The notes under the pieces are model-generated. The model saw only the letters and a program-made list of their open reading frames with translations. It was not told the origin of the DNA and ran no database searches. DNA of 64,000 nt from Xanthomonas bonasiae (GTDB lineage Bacteria; Pseudomonadota; Gammaproteobacteria; Xanthomonadales; Xanthomonadaceae), in NCBI RefSeq assembly GCF_017163705.1, contig NZ_JAFIWB010000020.1, positions 38,946 through 102,945 on the forward strand, in the 5' to 3' direction. Shown here piece by piece: positions 37,800-47,561 of the stretch; positions within the stretch are counted from its first letter, which is position 1, and every line of letters begins with the position of its first letter. The position numbers were made by a program, and so were the translations under genes.

Positions 37800-39323
37800 T
37801 CATTTGACACCGTGCATCAACTTGTTGATCAGCGGTGCAATCAGGAACAACAACACACCCGAGCCGAGCAGGGCCCAGAAACCGAAAGTGTAGCCCTTCA
37901 GCGCCGAGTCCACGGTCATCCCGGTCTCGCCGCTGACGCCTGCGGCGAAGATGCCGGACAGGTTGTTGCCGATCGCGGTGGACAGGAACCAGCCGCCCAT
38001 CGCGAAGCCCACGACCTTGGTCGGCGCCAGCTTGGTGGTCATCGACAGGCCGATCGGCGACAGGCACAGCTCGCCCACGGTCTGGATCACGTAGACCATG
38101 AACAGGGTCCAGAACGGGATCTTGCCGGAGCCGTCGACCAGCGAGGACAAGGCGAACATCAGCAGCGCGAAGGCCAGGCCGTTGAAGATCAGGCCCAGGC
38201 CGAACTTGCGCGGGATCGACGGGTTGGACGACTTCAGCGCCACCCACAGCCACACGAACACCGGGCCCAGCACCAGGATCGCCAGCGTATTGACCGACTG
38301 GAACCAGCCGACCGGGAACATCCAGCCGCCCAGGTCGCGCTCGACGATGTTCTGCGCCAGGAAGTTGAACGAACTGCCGGCCTGCTCGAAGAACATGAAG
38401 AACATCACGTTGAACACGAACACGATCAGCATCGCGATCGAGCGGTCGCGCGGCACGCGGCCCTCGCGGATGCCTTCGACCAGGATCATCGCGCACAACG
38501 CGACGAACAGTGCTGTGAGGATCCAGCCGAGGATGCCGGCATCGATCAGCAGCAGGCCGTAGGCCACCGGGATCACCACCAGCGTCGCCAACAGCACCCC
38601 GATCGTGCGCCCCATGCCCTCGCCGCCGGCCGGCGGCCGGCCGACCGCGCCGAGCTGGTGGCGTCCGATCCAGAACCACACCAGGCTGATCAGCATGCCG
38701 ATGCCCGACGCGATGAACACGTACTTGTAGGCCGGCATCGCCTCGGTGCCGAACAGCTTGTCGGCCAGCAGGCCGGTCAGGATCGGCGCGAAGAAGCCGC
38801 CGGCGTTGATGCCCATGTAGAAGATGGTGAAGCCCGAATCGCGGCGCGGATCGTTCAGCGGATACAGCTTGCCGACCATGGTCGACACGTTCGGCTTGAA
38901 CAGGCCGTTGCCGGCGATGATCGTGGCCAGGCCGATCTTGAACACCTCTTCGTTCGGCACCGCGATCAGGAACAGGCCCACCGACATGACCACCGCGCCG
39001 ATCAGCAGCGAGCGCTGGTAGCCGATCAGCCGGTCGGCGACGAAGCCGCCGAACAGCGCCGAGGCGTAGACCAGCGCCAGGTAGGCGCCGTACAGCCGGT
39101 TGGCCGGGGCCTCGCCCGCGCCGGAGCCCTGGAAGAACTCGGCGACGATGTACAGGGTCAGCGCCCAGCGAATCCCGTAGAACGCGAAGCGCTCCCAGAA
39201 TTCCGTCATGAACAGCAGCCACAATGGCCGTGGATGGCCCAGCAGGGTCTTGAATTCGGGCGGTTGCGCTGGCGGCTGCGGCGGTGAGGCTGGGGGGTGC
39301 GACGCGACGTCGTCAACGCTCAT
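37800..39323 (-). CDS. POT/PTR2-family proton-dependent peptide transporter
   Basis: A 507-residue inner-membrane protein with about 14 helices. The POT signature includes FMTEFWERFAFYGIRWALTLYI (the ExxER proton-coupling motif near residue 45), GGFVADRLIGYQRSLLIG, and FTIFYMGINAGGFFAPIL. It imports di- or tripeptides with protons. The start at 39323 follows family length; an ATG at 39395 adds residues within a G-rich repeat. It is followed closely by the thioredoxin-like lipoprotein gene. Confidence 0.92.
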   Translation of the reverse strand: MSVDDVASHPPASPPQPPAQPPEFKTLLGHPRPLWLLFMTEFWERFAFYGIRWALTLYIVAEFFQGSGAGEAPANRLYGAYLALVYASALFGGFVADRLIGYQRSLLIGAVVMSVGLFLIAVPNEEVFKIGLATIIAGNGLFKPNVSTMVGKLYPLNDPRRDSGFTIFYMGINAGGFFAPILTGLLADKLFGTEAMPAYKYVFIASGIGMLISLVWFWIGRHQLGAVGRPPAGGEGMGRTIGVLLATLVVIPVAYGLLLIDAGILGWILTALFVALCAMILVEGIREGRVPRDRSIAMLIVFVFNVMFFMFFEQAGSSFNFLAQNIVERDLGGWMFPVGWFQSVNTLAILVLGPVFVWLWVALKSSNPSIPRKFGLGLIFNGLAFALLMFALSSLVDGSGKIPFWTLFMVYVIQTVGELCLSPIGLSMTTKLAPTKVVGFAMGGWFLSTAIGNNLSGIFAAGVSGETGMTVDSALKGYTFGFWALLGSGVLLFLIAPLINKLMHGVK

Positions 39324-39423
39324 GCGGTGTTCCCTTGCGTATTCAGTATGGGCTGGGGCGATTCCCGGCCGGGCCGGGGAACGGGCGAGCATCACCGACA
39401 GTTGGCGCTGGCGTCAAATGGCC

Positions 39424-39452
39424 GGGATTGGGGAGTGGGGAGTGGGGATTCG
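39424..39452. repeat. G-rich repeat of the GGGATTGGGG type
   Basis: GGGATTGGGGAGTGGGGAGT then GGGGATTCG lies in the leader of the peptide transporter gene. It is a variant of the heptamer array at 5140 and of the arms at 59741. Confidence 0.75.
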
Positions 39453-39521
39453 CAAGCGCCCCCTCGGGCTGCGTCGGGTCATGTCTCCCGGGCATGCATG
39501 CGCGTGCGCCGGCGTGCGCCC

Positions 39522-40436
39522 TCAGGCCCCGGATTCCGCACTGCCGGCGGCCGGTCCCGGCGTGGCCGCATCGCGCCCGTCCAGCAGCCCCACCGAGGTC
39601 CGCACCTCGAACAGCTCGGGGAAAAAGGTCAGCGCCAGCGCCTGCTGCAGGAAGCCCACGCCGCTGGAGCCGCCGGTGCCGCGCTTGAAGCCGATCACCC
39701 GCATCACCGTGCGCATGTGGCGGAAGCGCCACAGCTGGAACTGGGTCTCCAGGTCCACCAGGTCCTCGCACAGCGCGTATTCGCGCCAGTAGCGGTCGGT
39801 GTTCTCGTAGATGCGCTCGAACACCGGCCGCAGCAGCGGATCGCTGACATGCGGCTGGCGCCAGTCGCGCGCCCGGTACTGCTCGGGAATCGCATGCCCG
39901 AAGCGGGTCAGGTAGCGCAGGAATTCCTCGTACAGGCTGGGCGCTTCCAGCACCGCCTGCAGCGCCGCCTGGCCGTGCGGGTCATGGCCGAACACGCGCA
40001 GCATCTGTTCGTTCTTGTTGCCGAGCAGGAACTCGATGGTGCGGTACTGCAGCGACTGGAAGCCCGAGGCCGGGCCGAGCACGTCGCGGAAGCCCATGTA
40101 TTCGGACGGGGTCAGCGTCTCCAGCACCGACCACTGCTCGGTCAGCTGGCGCAGCACCTGCTTGCTGCGCGCCAGCACCTTGCGGCACTGCCAGACCTCG
40201 TCGCGCTGCAGGTGCATGATCGCCGCGCGCAGCTCGTGCGCCAGCAGCTTCAGCCACAGCTCGGAGGTCTGGTGCTGGATGATGAACAGCATCTCGTCGT
40301 GGTGCGGCGGGTCCGACAGCGGCTGCTGCGCGGACAGCAGCTGGTCCAGCCGCAGGTAGCCGCCGTAGGTGACGCGGCCTTCCAGGTCGGTGTGGATGCC
40401 GGCTTCGAGCGGGCGCTGGTTCTGTTCGACGGGCAT
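39522..40436 (-). CDS. kynA: Tryptophan 2,3-dioxygenase
   Basis: A heme enzyme that opens tryptophan to N-formylkynurenine. The 304-residue protein has [40 protein letters not shown] (with the active-site His), [19 protein letters not shown] and [28 protein letters not shown]. All are standard for the family. The ATG at 40436 is preferred to a TTG nine bases upstream. The next kynurenine-pathway genes are not in this window. Confidence 0.96.
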   Translation of the reverse strand: MPVEQNQRPLEAGIHTDLEGRVTYGGYLRLDQLLSAQQPLSDPPHHDEMLFIIQHQTSELWLKLLAHELRAAIMHLQRDEVWQCRKVLARSKQVLRQLTEQWSVLETLTPSEYMGFRDVLGPASGFQSLQYRTIEFLLGNKNEQMLRVFGHDPHGQAALQAVLEAPSLYEEFLRYLTRFGHAIPEQYRARDWRQPHVSDPLLRPVFERIYENTDRYWREYALCEDLVDLETQFQLWRFRHMRTVMRVIGFKRGTGGSSGVGFLQQALALTFFPELFEVRTSVGLLDGRDAATPGPAAGSAESGA

Positions 40437-40603
40437 GGGCGGCAACGGCGATCCGGGGCCGGCAAGGGTACCGCAGCGACGCCTGTCACATCCCGGTCAG
40501 CGGCCGGCGCCAAACTCGGGCAGAATCGGGCCAGCGCCTTGGGGGGCGCCCGATCGTCATCCGCGGTATTCCACGTCTTCAAGGATTGGGGAGAGTCTTC
40601 GTC

Positions 40604-43600
40604 ATGCGAACCATGCTGCTTCGTGCTGCAGTGTTGTCGTGCGCGCTCGCCTGTGCCGGAACCGGCCAGGCCCAGGTCGTCATCAGCCAGGTCTATGGCG
40701 GTGGCGGCAACAGCGGCGCCACCTACAAGAGCGATTTCATCGAACTGCACAACAACGGCAACCAGGCGGTGAGCCTGGCCGGCTGGTCGGTGCAGTACGC
40801 CTCGGCCGCCGGCAGCAGTTGGCAGGTCACCACGCTGAGCGGCAGCATCCCCGCCGGCGGCTACTATCTGGTCAAGCAGGCCGACGGCAGCGGCGGCAGC
40901 ACCGCGCTGCCGACCCCGGACGCCACCGGCACCACCGCGATGAGCGGCACTGCCGGCAAGATCGCGCTGAGCAATGCGGCGACCGCGCTGAGCGGCGCCT
41001 GCCCCGCCGGCAACGTCGATTTCGTCGGCTACGGCAGCAGCGCCAGCTGCGCCGAAGGCAGCGCGCCGACCGCCGCGCCGAGCAACACCCTGGCGGTGCT
41101 GCGCGGCAACGGCGGCTGCAGCGACAGCGACAACAACAACGCCGACTTCGCCACCGGCGCGCCGACCCCGCGCAATACGGCGGCGGCGGTCAACCTGTGC
41201 GGCGGCGGCAACCAGCCGGTGGCCAGCGTCGCCAACGTCAGCCGCGGCGAAGGCGACAGCGGCAGCACCGCGTTCGTGTTCACCATCGCCCTGAGCCAAC
41301 CGGCCGGCAGCGGCGGGGTCAGCTTCAGCGTCGCCACCCGCGATGGCAGCGCCAGCGCCGGCAGCGACTACCAGGCCGTGGCCGCGACCACCGTGACCAT
41401 TCCCGCCGGCGAAAGCAGCGCGCAGGTCAGCGTGCTGGTCAATGGCGACACCGCCAACGAACCCGACGAGACCTTCTACCTCGACATCACCGGCATCAGC
41501 GGCGCCCTGCCGGCCACGCTGACCGCCAGCGGGGTGATCCTCAACGACGACTTCAACCTGGTGCCGATCCACAGCATCCAGGGCAGCGGCGCGCGGTCGC
41601 CGCTGGTCGGGCAGGTGGTCGCCACCAGCGGCATCGTCACCGCGCGGCGCAGCGCCGGCTTCTTCCTGCAGGCGCCGGACGACCAGGCCGATGCCGATCC
41701 GCAGACCTCCGAAGGCATCTACGTCTACACCGGCAGCGCACCGCCGGCCGAGGCCGCGGTGGGCAATGCGGTGCGCGTGCAGGCCACCGTGCTCGAATAC
41801 GTGCCGAGCGCCGACCCGACCCAGCCGCCGCTGACCGAACTGGGCACACCGACCGTGCTGCTGCAGTCCACCGGCAATCCGCTGCCGGCCGCGGTGACGC
41901 TGACCACCAGCTTCCCCGACCCGAACGGCGCCTACGACCAGCTCGAGCGCCTGGAAGGCATGCGCGTGACCGTGCCCAGCCTGACCGTCAACGCGCCCAC
42001 CGGCGGCAGCGTGAACGAGACCAACGCCACCGCCAGCAGCAACGGCGTGTTCCATGCCGTGGTCACCGGCCTGCCCCGCGCCTGGCGCACGGCCGGCGTG
42101 CAGCAGCCCGACCCGCTGCCGGCCGGCGCGCCGGCCGACGTGCCGCGCTGGAACACCAACCCGCAGGTGATCGCGGTGGGCAGCGCCGGCCTCGGCGGCG
42201 AGCGCATCGACGTGGCCGGCGGCTGCGTGGTGCTCGGCGTCAGCGGCCCGCTGGACTACAGCTTCCGCCGCTACACGATCTACCCGGAAACCGCGCCCAC
42301 CGTGCAATGCAACGGCGCCGACCAGCCCAAGCCGGCTCCGGCGCCGCAGGCCGACGACGTCAATGTCGCCACCTACAACATGGAGCGCTTCTTCGACGAC
42401 CAGAACGACCCGGCGATCGGCGAACCGGTGCTGACCGCGGCCGCCTACCAGGCGCGGCTCAACAAGGCCTCGCTGGCGATCCGCAACTACCTCAACACGC
42501 CCGACATCCTGGGCACGGTGGAAGTGGAAAGCCTGAGCGTGCTGCAGACCCTGGCCACACGCATCAACACCGACGCGGTCGCCGCCGGCCAGCCCGATCC
42601 GCAGTACGTGGCGTACCTGCAGGAAGGCAACGACGTCGGCGGCATCGACGTCGGCTTCCTGGTCAAGACCGCGGCGGTCGGCGCCGGCATCGCCCGCGTC
42701 GAAGTGCTCTCGGTCAGCCAGGAAGGCAAGGCCACCACCTGGACCGAGCCGGCCGGCGGCACCAGCCTGCTCAACGACCGCCCGCCGCTGCTGCTGAAGG
42801 CGATCGTGCATTTCGCCGACGGCCGCACGCTGCCGCTGACCGTGGTCGAGGTGCACCAGCGCTCGCTCAACGGCGCCGAGACCGACGACGCCAGCGGCCT
42901 GCGCATCCGCGCCAAGCGCCAGGCGCAGGCGGTGTTCCTGGCCAACCTGCTGCAGGCGCGGCAAGTGGCCGATCCCGGCGAACAGCTGCTGGTGATGGGC
43001 GACTTCAACGCCTTCGAGTTCAACGACGGCTACGTCGATGCGATGGGCACGGTCACCGGCCTGCCGTCGGCCGACGCGCAGACCGTGGTCGACGGCGACG
43101 GCGCCGATCTGGTCACGCCGGACCTGTACAACCTGACCCTGCTGTCGACCCCGGACCAGAGCTACTCCTACGCCTACGACGGCAACGTGCAGTCGCTGGA
43201 CCACATCCTGGCCAACCGCGCGCTGATGAACTCGGCGCAGGTGGCGACGCTGAGCGAAGGCCACGCGCGGCTCAACGCCGACTTCCCGGCCACCGCGCGC
43301 AACGACGCCAACTCGCCGGCGCGGCTGTCCGACCACGATCCGGCGGTGGTGCTGCTCAAGCTCAAGCCGCTGCAGCGCGCCGACCTGAGCGTGACCGCCA
43401 ACGCCGCCAATGCCGCGGTCTATGCCGGCGACACGATCCGCTACAGCGTCGAGCTCGGCAACGCCGGCCCGGATGCGGCCCGCTTCGCCGCGGTCGCCTT
43501 CGCCCTGGATGCGGCGGTGACCCCGACCGTGACCGCCGCCCCGGGCTGGGACTGCGCCGCGCCGGAGGTGGCCGCGCAGACCGTGGTGACCTGCACCACG

Positions 43601-44167
43601 ACGCAGCTCGCCGCCGGCGCCACGCCGCGCTTCGACGTGGCGGTGCCGGCCACGGCCGACCTGGTCGGCCGTTCGCTGACCCTGGCCGCGTCGGTCGCCT
43701 CGCAGACCGAGGACCCGAACGGCGGCAACAACGGCGCCAGCGCCGCGGTGGCCGTGCAGGCTGCGCCCGCCGGCAACCTGGCGGTGCGCATCGACGGCCC
43801 GGCGATGCTGCCGTTGATCGCGTTCAGCGCCAACTACCGCATCGCCCTGAGCAACCATGGCAATGCGCCGGTCAAGCGCGCCAGCCTGACCGTCAGCGGC
43901 AACACGCTGTCGGTGCTGTCGCTGCTGGTGCCGCCGCGCGGCTGGCAATGCGTGCGCCAGGCCCACGGCCTGCGCAGCGCGCAGTACCAGTGCAGCACCC
44001 GCGCCGACCTGGCGCCGGGCACGAGCACCGCGTTCACCCTGACCACGGCGACCCGCCCGCTGCCGGCCGACCGCAACATCGTGATCGAGGCCAGCGCCAG
44101 CTCCGCCTCGGCCGATGCCGACCCGTCCGACAACACGGCACGCTTCAGCACCCGCATCGGCCGCTGA
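40604..44167 (+). CDS. ExeM/NucH-type extracellular endonuclease
   Basis: A 1187-residue secreted protein. A Sec signal peptide ends near GTGQAQ (residue 24). Domains in order: lamin-tail-like domain (VVISQVYGGGGNSG, about 25-205), Calx-beta-like domain (about 215-315), an OB-fold ExeM segment (about 325-450), an endonuclease/exonuclease/phosphatase domain (VNVATYNMERFF, LLVMGDFNAFEFNDGY, SLDHILAN, SDHDPAV; about 585-925), and C-terminal DUF11/CARDB-like domains (about 930-1187). It should degrade extracellular DNA. The ATG at 40604 begins the signal peptide; an upstream TTG is rejected. Confidence 0.92.
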   Translation: MRTMLLRAAVLSCALACAGTGQAQVVISQVYGGGGNSGATYKSDFIELHNNGNQAVSLAGWSVQYASAAGSSWQVTTLSGSIPAGGYYLVKQADGSGGSTALPTPDATGTTAMSGTAGKIALSNAATALSGACPAGNVDFVGYGSSASCAEGSAPTAAPSNTLAVLRGNGGCSDSDNNNADFATGAPTPRNTAAAVNLCGGGNQPVASVANVSRGEGDSGSTAFVFTIALSQPAGSGGVSFSVATRDGSASAGSDYQAVAATTVTIPAGESSAQVSVLVNGDTANEPDETFYLDITGISGALPATLTASGVILNDDFNLVPIHSIQGSGARSPLVGQVVATSGIVTARRSAGFFLQAPDDQADADPQTSEGIYVYTGSAPPAEAAVGNAVRVQATVLEYVPSADPTQPPLTELGTPTVLLQSTGNPLPAAVTLTTSFPDPNGAYDQLERLEGMRVTVPSLTVNAPTGGSVNETNATASSNGVFHAVVTGLPRAWRTAGVQQPDPLPAGAPADVPRWNTNPQVIAVGSAGLGGERIDVAGGCVVLGVSGPLDYSFRRYTIYPETAPTVQCNGADQPKPAPAPQADDVNVATYNMERFFDDQNDPAIGEPVLTAAAYQARLNKASLAIRNYLNTPDILGTVEVESLSVLQTLATRINTDAVAAGQPDPQYVAYLQEGNDVGGIDVGFLVKTAAVGAGIARVEVLSVSQEGKATTWTEPAGGTSLLNDRPPLLLKAIVHFADGRTLPLTVVEVHQRSLNGAETDDASGLRIRAKRQAQAVFLANLLQARQVADPGEQLLVMGDFNAFEFNDGYVDAMGTVTGLPSADAQTVVDGDGADLVTPDLYNLTLLSTPDQSYSYAYDGNVQSLDHILANRALMNSAQVATLSEGHARLNADFPATARNDANSPARLSDHDPAVVLLKLKPLQRADLSVTANAANAAVYAGDTIRYSVELGNAGPDAARFAAVAFALDAAVTPTVTAAPGWDCAAPEVAAQTVVTCTTTQLAAGATPRFDVAVPATADLVGRSLTLAASVASQTEDPNGGNNGASAAVAVQAAPAGNLAVRIDGPAMLPLIAFSANYRIALSNHGNAPVKRASLTVSGNTLSVLSLLVPPRGWQCVRQAHGLRSAQYQCSTRADLAPGTSTAFTLTTATRPLPADRNIVIEASASSASADADPSDNTARFSTRIGR

Positions 44168-44190
44168 GCGCAACCGCCTTCGGGCAGAAC

Positions 44191-44224
44191 AAGGGCGCGG
44201 CCGCAAGCCGCGCCCTTTTCTTTT
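44191..44224 (+). terminator. Intrinsic terminator of the nuclease gene
   Basis: A perfect 11-bp stem AAGGGCGCGGC/GCCGCGCCCTT (arms 44191-44201 and 44207-44217) with loop CGCAA is followed by TTCTTTT. It starts 24 bases after the nuclease stop. Confidence 0.9.
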
Positions 44225-44271
44225 GCCGTCGCTCCAGAAGCAGCAGTAGCCCTCGAACCTCCGCTGTCGAA

Positions 44272-44420
44272 GCCCCTCTCCCCTCGGGAGAGGGGTTGGG
44301 GTGAGGGTACGGCGCGTAGCGCCTCGCGGAGTTTCGGTGCACGAGGCTGCGCCCGTACCCTCATCCGCCCCTGCGGGGCACCTTCCCCCGAAAAGGGGGC
44401 CATGGTCCCGACGGGAGAAG
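44272..44420. repeat. Long interspersed repeat, copy 1
   Basis: Contains GAGAGGGGTTGGGGTGAGGG, GCCCGTACCCTCATCCGCCC, GGCACCTTCCCCCGAAAAGG and GTCCCGACGGGAGAAGG. An inverted copy lies at 56485-56612, and the first 30 bases recur beside the DUF559 gene. Confidence 0.85.
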
Positions 44421-44459
44421 GGAACAGCCGAACCTCGCCCTCCATGCGAGTGCAGCCTT

Positions 44460-44760
44460 CCCTCCCGCCTCGAGCCTTTCGCTATCGCTCGAGCTCTTGC
44501 TGTTGCCGTTAGCTGTTGCTGTTGCTGTTAAAACGTCCCGCCTTAAAGCGAGCCGAGCACCGCAGTGGCGAGCGGCCGAAGAGGCGCCCCTGTTTGAGCG
44601 AAGCGAGTTTGGGCGCCGTGCCGTTCGCCGCGAGGAGCGCGGGGGACCGGTGCGGCTCCATCGCACCGGCTCGTGTCGGGCGGGAGCGGTTTTGGTTACT
44701 TTTGCCAAGACAAAAGTGACTCGCGCCGACCGGCGCGAAAGCTCTTGATCTTGCTCTTGC
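44460..44760. repeat. Repeat-derived noncoding sequence
   Basis: Holds short CTGTTGCTGTTGCTGTT-type runs and the element TTTTGGTTACTTTTGCCAAG with ACAAAAGTGACTCGCGCC, which resembles a dispersed xanthomonad repeat. The open reading frame on its minus strand lacks a ribosome binding site and coding character. The rest of 44761-45048 has only the E1 alpha promoter region. Confidence 0.6.
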
Positions 44761-45048
44761 TCAAGCCGTCGCCATTGCTTTTGCGCAGTCGCCCGAACAC
44801 GACGGCAACCCGCCATCACGCCAAACCCGAAACGTCCACCGATAGACATCCCTCCCCACCGCGCACTCGCCCACCGCAACGCAGCAATCCCCCAAGTGAA
44901 CGCCAGCAGTGCGTACAACCCACACAGCGCGCGTTTTTGCTGCAATCCAGCAAGATACCGTGCTGCGGTGCAGGACGGCTTTTGTGCACGCCTTCCTTAA
45001 CATGCCGAGTCATATCATTTGAAACTTGTTGTCGAGAGTGCCGCTGTC

Positions 45049-46137
45049 ATGACCATCGCCGCCCAGTTCGAAATCGAATACCTGCAGTACCTCGACGCGG
45101 ACGGCCAACCGGCCCGCGACGCCCTCCCGGCCGATTCGGCCAACCCGCAGACCCTGCTGGCGCTGTTCAAGCAGATGCTCTACGTGCGCACCTTCGACAG
45201 CAAGGCCGTGGCCCTGCAACGCACCGGCAAGCTCGGCACCTACGCCTCGTGCCTGGGCCACGAAGCCACCCACATCGGCATCGGCGCCTCGATGCGCAGC
45301 GGCGACGTGCTGGCGCCCAGCTACCGCGAATACGGCGCCATGTTCATGCGCGGCGTGCGCCCGCGCGAGGTGCTGCTGTACTGGGGCGGCGACGAGCGCG
45401 GCAGCGACTTCCTGCGCGATTCCGACGCCGCCAGGGACTTCCCGATCTGCGTGCCGATCTCCACCCAGTGCCTGCATGCCGCCGGCGCGGCGCTGGCGTT
45501 CAAGCTGCGCGGCGAAGGCCATGTCGCGGTCGCCACCTGCGGCGATGGCGGCTCCTCGAAGACCGATTTCTATGCCGCGCTCAATTCCGCCGGCGCCTAC
45601 CAGCTGCCGCTGATCCTGTGCGTGATCAACAACGGCTGGGCGATCTCGGTGCCGCGCGCGGCGCAGACCGGCGCGCAGACCCTGGCGCAGAAGGGCCTGG
45701 CCGGCGGCCTGCACTGCCTGCAGGTGGACGGCAACGACCTGATCGCGGTGCTGGAGGCGATGCGCCAGGCACGCGAGCGCGCGCTGAGCGGCCAGGGCGG
45801 CACGGTCGTCGAATTCATGACCTACCGCCTGTCCGACCACACCACCGCCGACGACGCGCGCCGCTACCGCGACGAGGCCGAGGTCAAGCAGGCCTGGGAG
45901 CGCGAGCCGCTGACCCGGCTGCGCACCTGGCTGACCGCGCAGGGCCTGTGGAACGAGGCCGAGGAAGCGACGTGGAAGCAGGAATGCGCGCGTCTGGTCG
46001 ACATCGAGGTCGATGCCTACCTGGCCACCCCGGTGCAGCCAGTGGAAGCGATGTTCGATTACCTGTATGCCGATCCGCCGCCGGACCTGCTCGCGCAGCG
46101 CGCCGACGCCATCGCCCTGGAGCAGCGCCATGGATGA
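45049..46137 (+). CDS. 2-oxoacid dehydrogenase E1 component, alpha subunit
   Basis: The thiamine-diphosphate-dependent decarboxylase subunit of an alpha2-beta2 E1. The 362-residue protein shows YVRTFDSKAVALQRTGKLGTYASCLGHEA, PSYREYGAMFMRGV and the ThDP motif GDGGSSKTDFYAALNSAG through CVINNGWAISVPRA (GDG-x(25-30)-NN). Such heterotetrameric E1 enzymes act on pyruvate or branched-chain 2-oxoacids; the latter is favoured here because gammaproteobacteria normally use a homodimeric AceE for pyruvate. It heads a four-gene operon. An ATG at 45019 is less likely. Confidence 0.92.
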   Translation: MTIAAQFEIEYLQYLDADGQPARDALPADSANPQTLLALFKQMLYVRTFDSKAVALQRTGKLGTYASCLGHEATHIGIGASMRSGDVLAPSYREYGAMFMRGVRPREVLLYWGGDERGSDFLRDSDAARDFPICVPISTQCLHAAGAALAFKLRGEGHVAVATCGDGGSSKTDFYAALNSAGAYQLPLILCVINNGWAISVPRAAQTGAQTLAQKGLAGGLHCLQVDGNDLIAVLEAMRQARERALSGQGGTVVEFMTYRLSDHTTADDARRYRDEAEVKQAWEREPLTRLRTWLTAQGLWNEAEEATWKQECARLVDIEVDAYLATPVQPVEAMFDYLYADPPPDLLAQRADAIALEQRHG

Positions 46138-46222
46138 GCTCAGCCCTCGCCTTGCCGACACGGCCGCCGCGCATGCGGCCGGCACCGCCCACAGCGCGGC
46201 CACAGCGCGCGGAGACCAGTCC

Positions 46223-47209
46223 ATGACCAGCACCCCCATCACCCTGATCGAAGCCGTTACCCAGGCCCTGGCCTGGGAACTGCAGCACGACCCGTCGGTG
46301 CTGGTGCTGGGCGAGGACGTGGGCGTCAACGGCGGCGTGTTCCGCGCCACCGCCGGCCTGCAGCAGCGCTTCGGCGCGCAGCGCGTGCTGGACACGCCGC
46401 TGGACGAAACCACGATCGCCGGCCTGACCGTCGGCCTGGCCGCGCAGGGCATGAAGCCGGTGGCCGAGGCGCAGTTCGACGGCTTCGTCTATCCGATGGT
46501 CGATCACCTGATCTGCCACGCCGCGCGCCTGCGCAACCGCACCCGCGGCCGCCTGCACTGCCCGATGGTGCTGCGCGTGCCGTGGGGCGGCGGCATCCGC
46601 GCGCCGGAGCACCACAGCGAAGCCAACGAGGCCATCTTCACCAACGTGCCGGGCCTGCGCGTGGTGCTGCCGTCCTCGCCGCAGCGCGCCTACGGCTTGC
46701 TGCTGGCGGCGATCCGCGAGCCGGATCCGGTGATCTACATGGAGCCCAAGCGCCTGTACCGCCAGTACAAGGAAGTGGTCGCCGACGACGGCGAGGCGCT
46801 GCCGCTGGACGTGTGCTTCGTGCTGCGCGAGGGCAGCGACGTGACCCTGGTCGCCTGGGGCGCGCAGGTCAAGGAAGCCTTGGAAGCGGCCGACAAGCTG
46901 GCCGCCGACGGCATCAGCGCCGAGGTCATCGACGTGGCCACGCTGCGTCCGCTGGACTTCGACACCATCGCCGAATCGGTGGCGCGCACCGGCCGCTGCG
47001 TGATCGTGCAGGAAGCCCCGCGCAGCGCCGGCTTCGGCGCCGAGATCGCCGCGCGCCTGGCGGAGCAGTCGATGTACGACCTGGTCGCGCCGGTGCAGCG
47101 GGTGACCGGCTACGACACCCACATTCCCTTGTTCCGGCTGGAGATGAAATACCTGCCGAGCGTGGACAAGATCGTCGCGGCGGCCAAGCGTGCCGTCGCC
47201 GCAGGCTGA
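46223..47209 (+). CDS. 2-oxoacid dehydrogenase E1 component, beta subunit
   Basis: A 328-residue partner of the alpha subunit. It has ITLIEAVTQALAWELQHDPSVLVLGEDVGVNGGVFRAT, AQFDGFVYPMVDHLI, RVPWGGGIRAPEHHSEANEA and YMEPKRLYRQ, typical of transketolase-like beta subunits. The ATG at 46223 has GGAG eight bases upstream. A longer in-frame start at 46130 overlaps the alpha stop (ATGGATGA) and would add 31 Ala-rich residues; it may serve translational coupling, so the start is uncertain. Confidence 0.92.
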   Translation: MTSTPITLIEAVTQALAWELQHDPSVLVLGEDVGVNGGVFRATAGLQQRFGAQRVLDTPLDETTIAGLTVGLAAQGMKPVAEAQFDGFVYPMVDHLICHAARLRNRTRGRLHCPMVLRVPWGGGIRAPEHHSEANEAIFTNVPGLRVVLPSSPQRAYGLLLAAIREPDPVIYMEPKRLYRQYKEVVADDGEALPLDVCFVLREGSDVTLVAWGAQVKEALEAADKLAADGISAEVIDVATLRPLDFDTIAESVARTGRCVIVQEAPRSAGFGAEIAARLAEQSMYDLVAPVQRVTGYDTHIPLFRLEMKYLPSVDKIVAAAKRAVAAG

Positions 47210-47210
47210 C

Positions 47211-47561
47211 ATGCAGGCGCGCCTGCTCAGCGATTACCGCGCCGCCTACCCGCACCCGATCCGCTTCGCCGCCGGCGAGCGGGTGGTGCTGGGCGTGCGC
47301 GACGAGGAATGGCCCGCCTTCGTCTGGACCACGACCGCGGCCGGCAACGCCGGCTGGGCGCCGCTGGCCTGGCTGCGCGCCACCGGCGACGGCCACGCCG
47401 AAGCGCTGCGCGACTACGACGCGCGCGAACTGGATGCCGTGCAGGGCGACACCGTGACCCTGCACTACGAATACGGCGACTGGTGGTGGGCCGAGCGCGC
47501 CGATGGCGTGCAGGGCTGGCTGCCGGCGCGCGACCTGGAACTGCTGGAAGAGACCACATGA
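47211..47561 (+). CDS. SH3-like protein within the dehydrogenase operon
   Basis: A 116-residue protein with two SH3-like halves. Residues 1-55 read ARLLSDYRAAYPHPIRFAAGERV and WPAFVWTTTAAGNAGWAPLAWL. Residues 63-116 read EALRDYDARELDAVQGDTVTLHYEYGDWWWAERADGVQGWLPARDLELLE, which closely follows the eukaryotic-type ALYDY...WWxA...GWxP pattern. It starts one base after E1 beta and overlaps E2 by four, so it is made with the complex. A scaffold or assembly role is inferred. Confidence 0.85.
   Translation: MQARLLSDYRAAYPHPIRFAAGERVVLGVRDEEWPAFVWTTTAAGNAGWAPLAWLRATGDGHAEALRDYDARELDAVQGDTVTLHYEYGDWWWAERADGVQGWLPARDLELLEETT

Noticed and set aside
40250..44206. A 1318-residue minus-strand open frame opposite the secreted nuclease
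   Set aside because: Gly/Arg/His-rich shadow with no domain; the plus-strand frame has a signal peptide and catalytic motifs.
44361..44945. A 194-residue minus-strand frame in the gap after the nuclease
   Set aside because: It spans repeat-derived sequence, lacks a ribosome binding site and has an Arg/Ser-rich composition typical of spurious calls.
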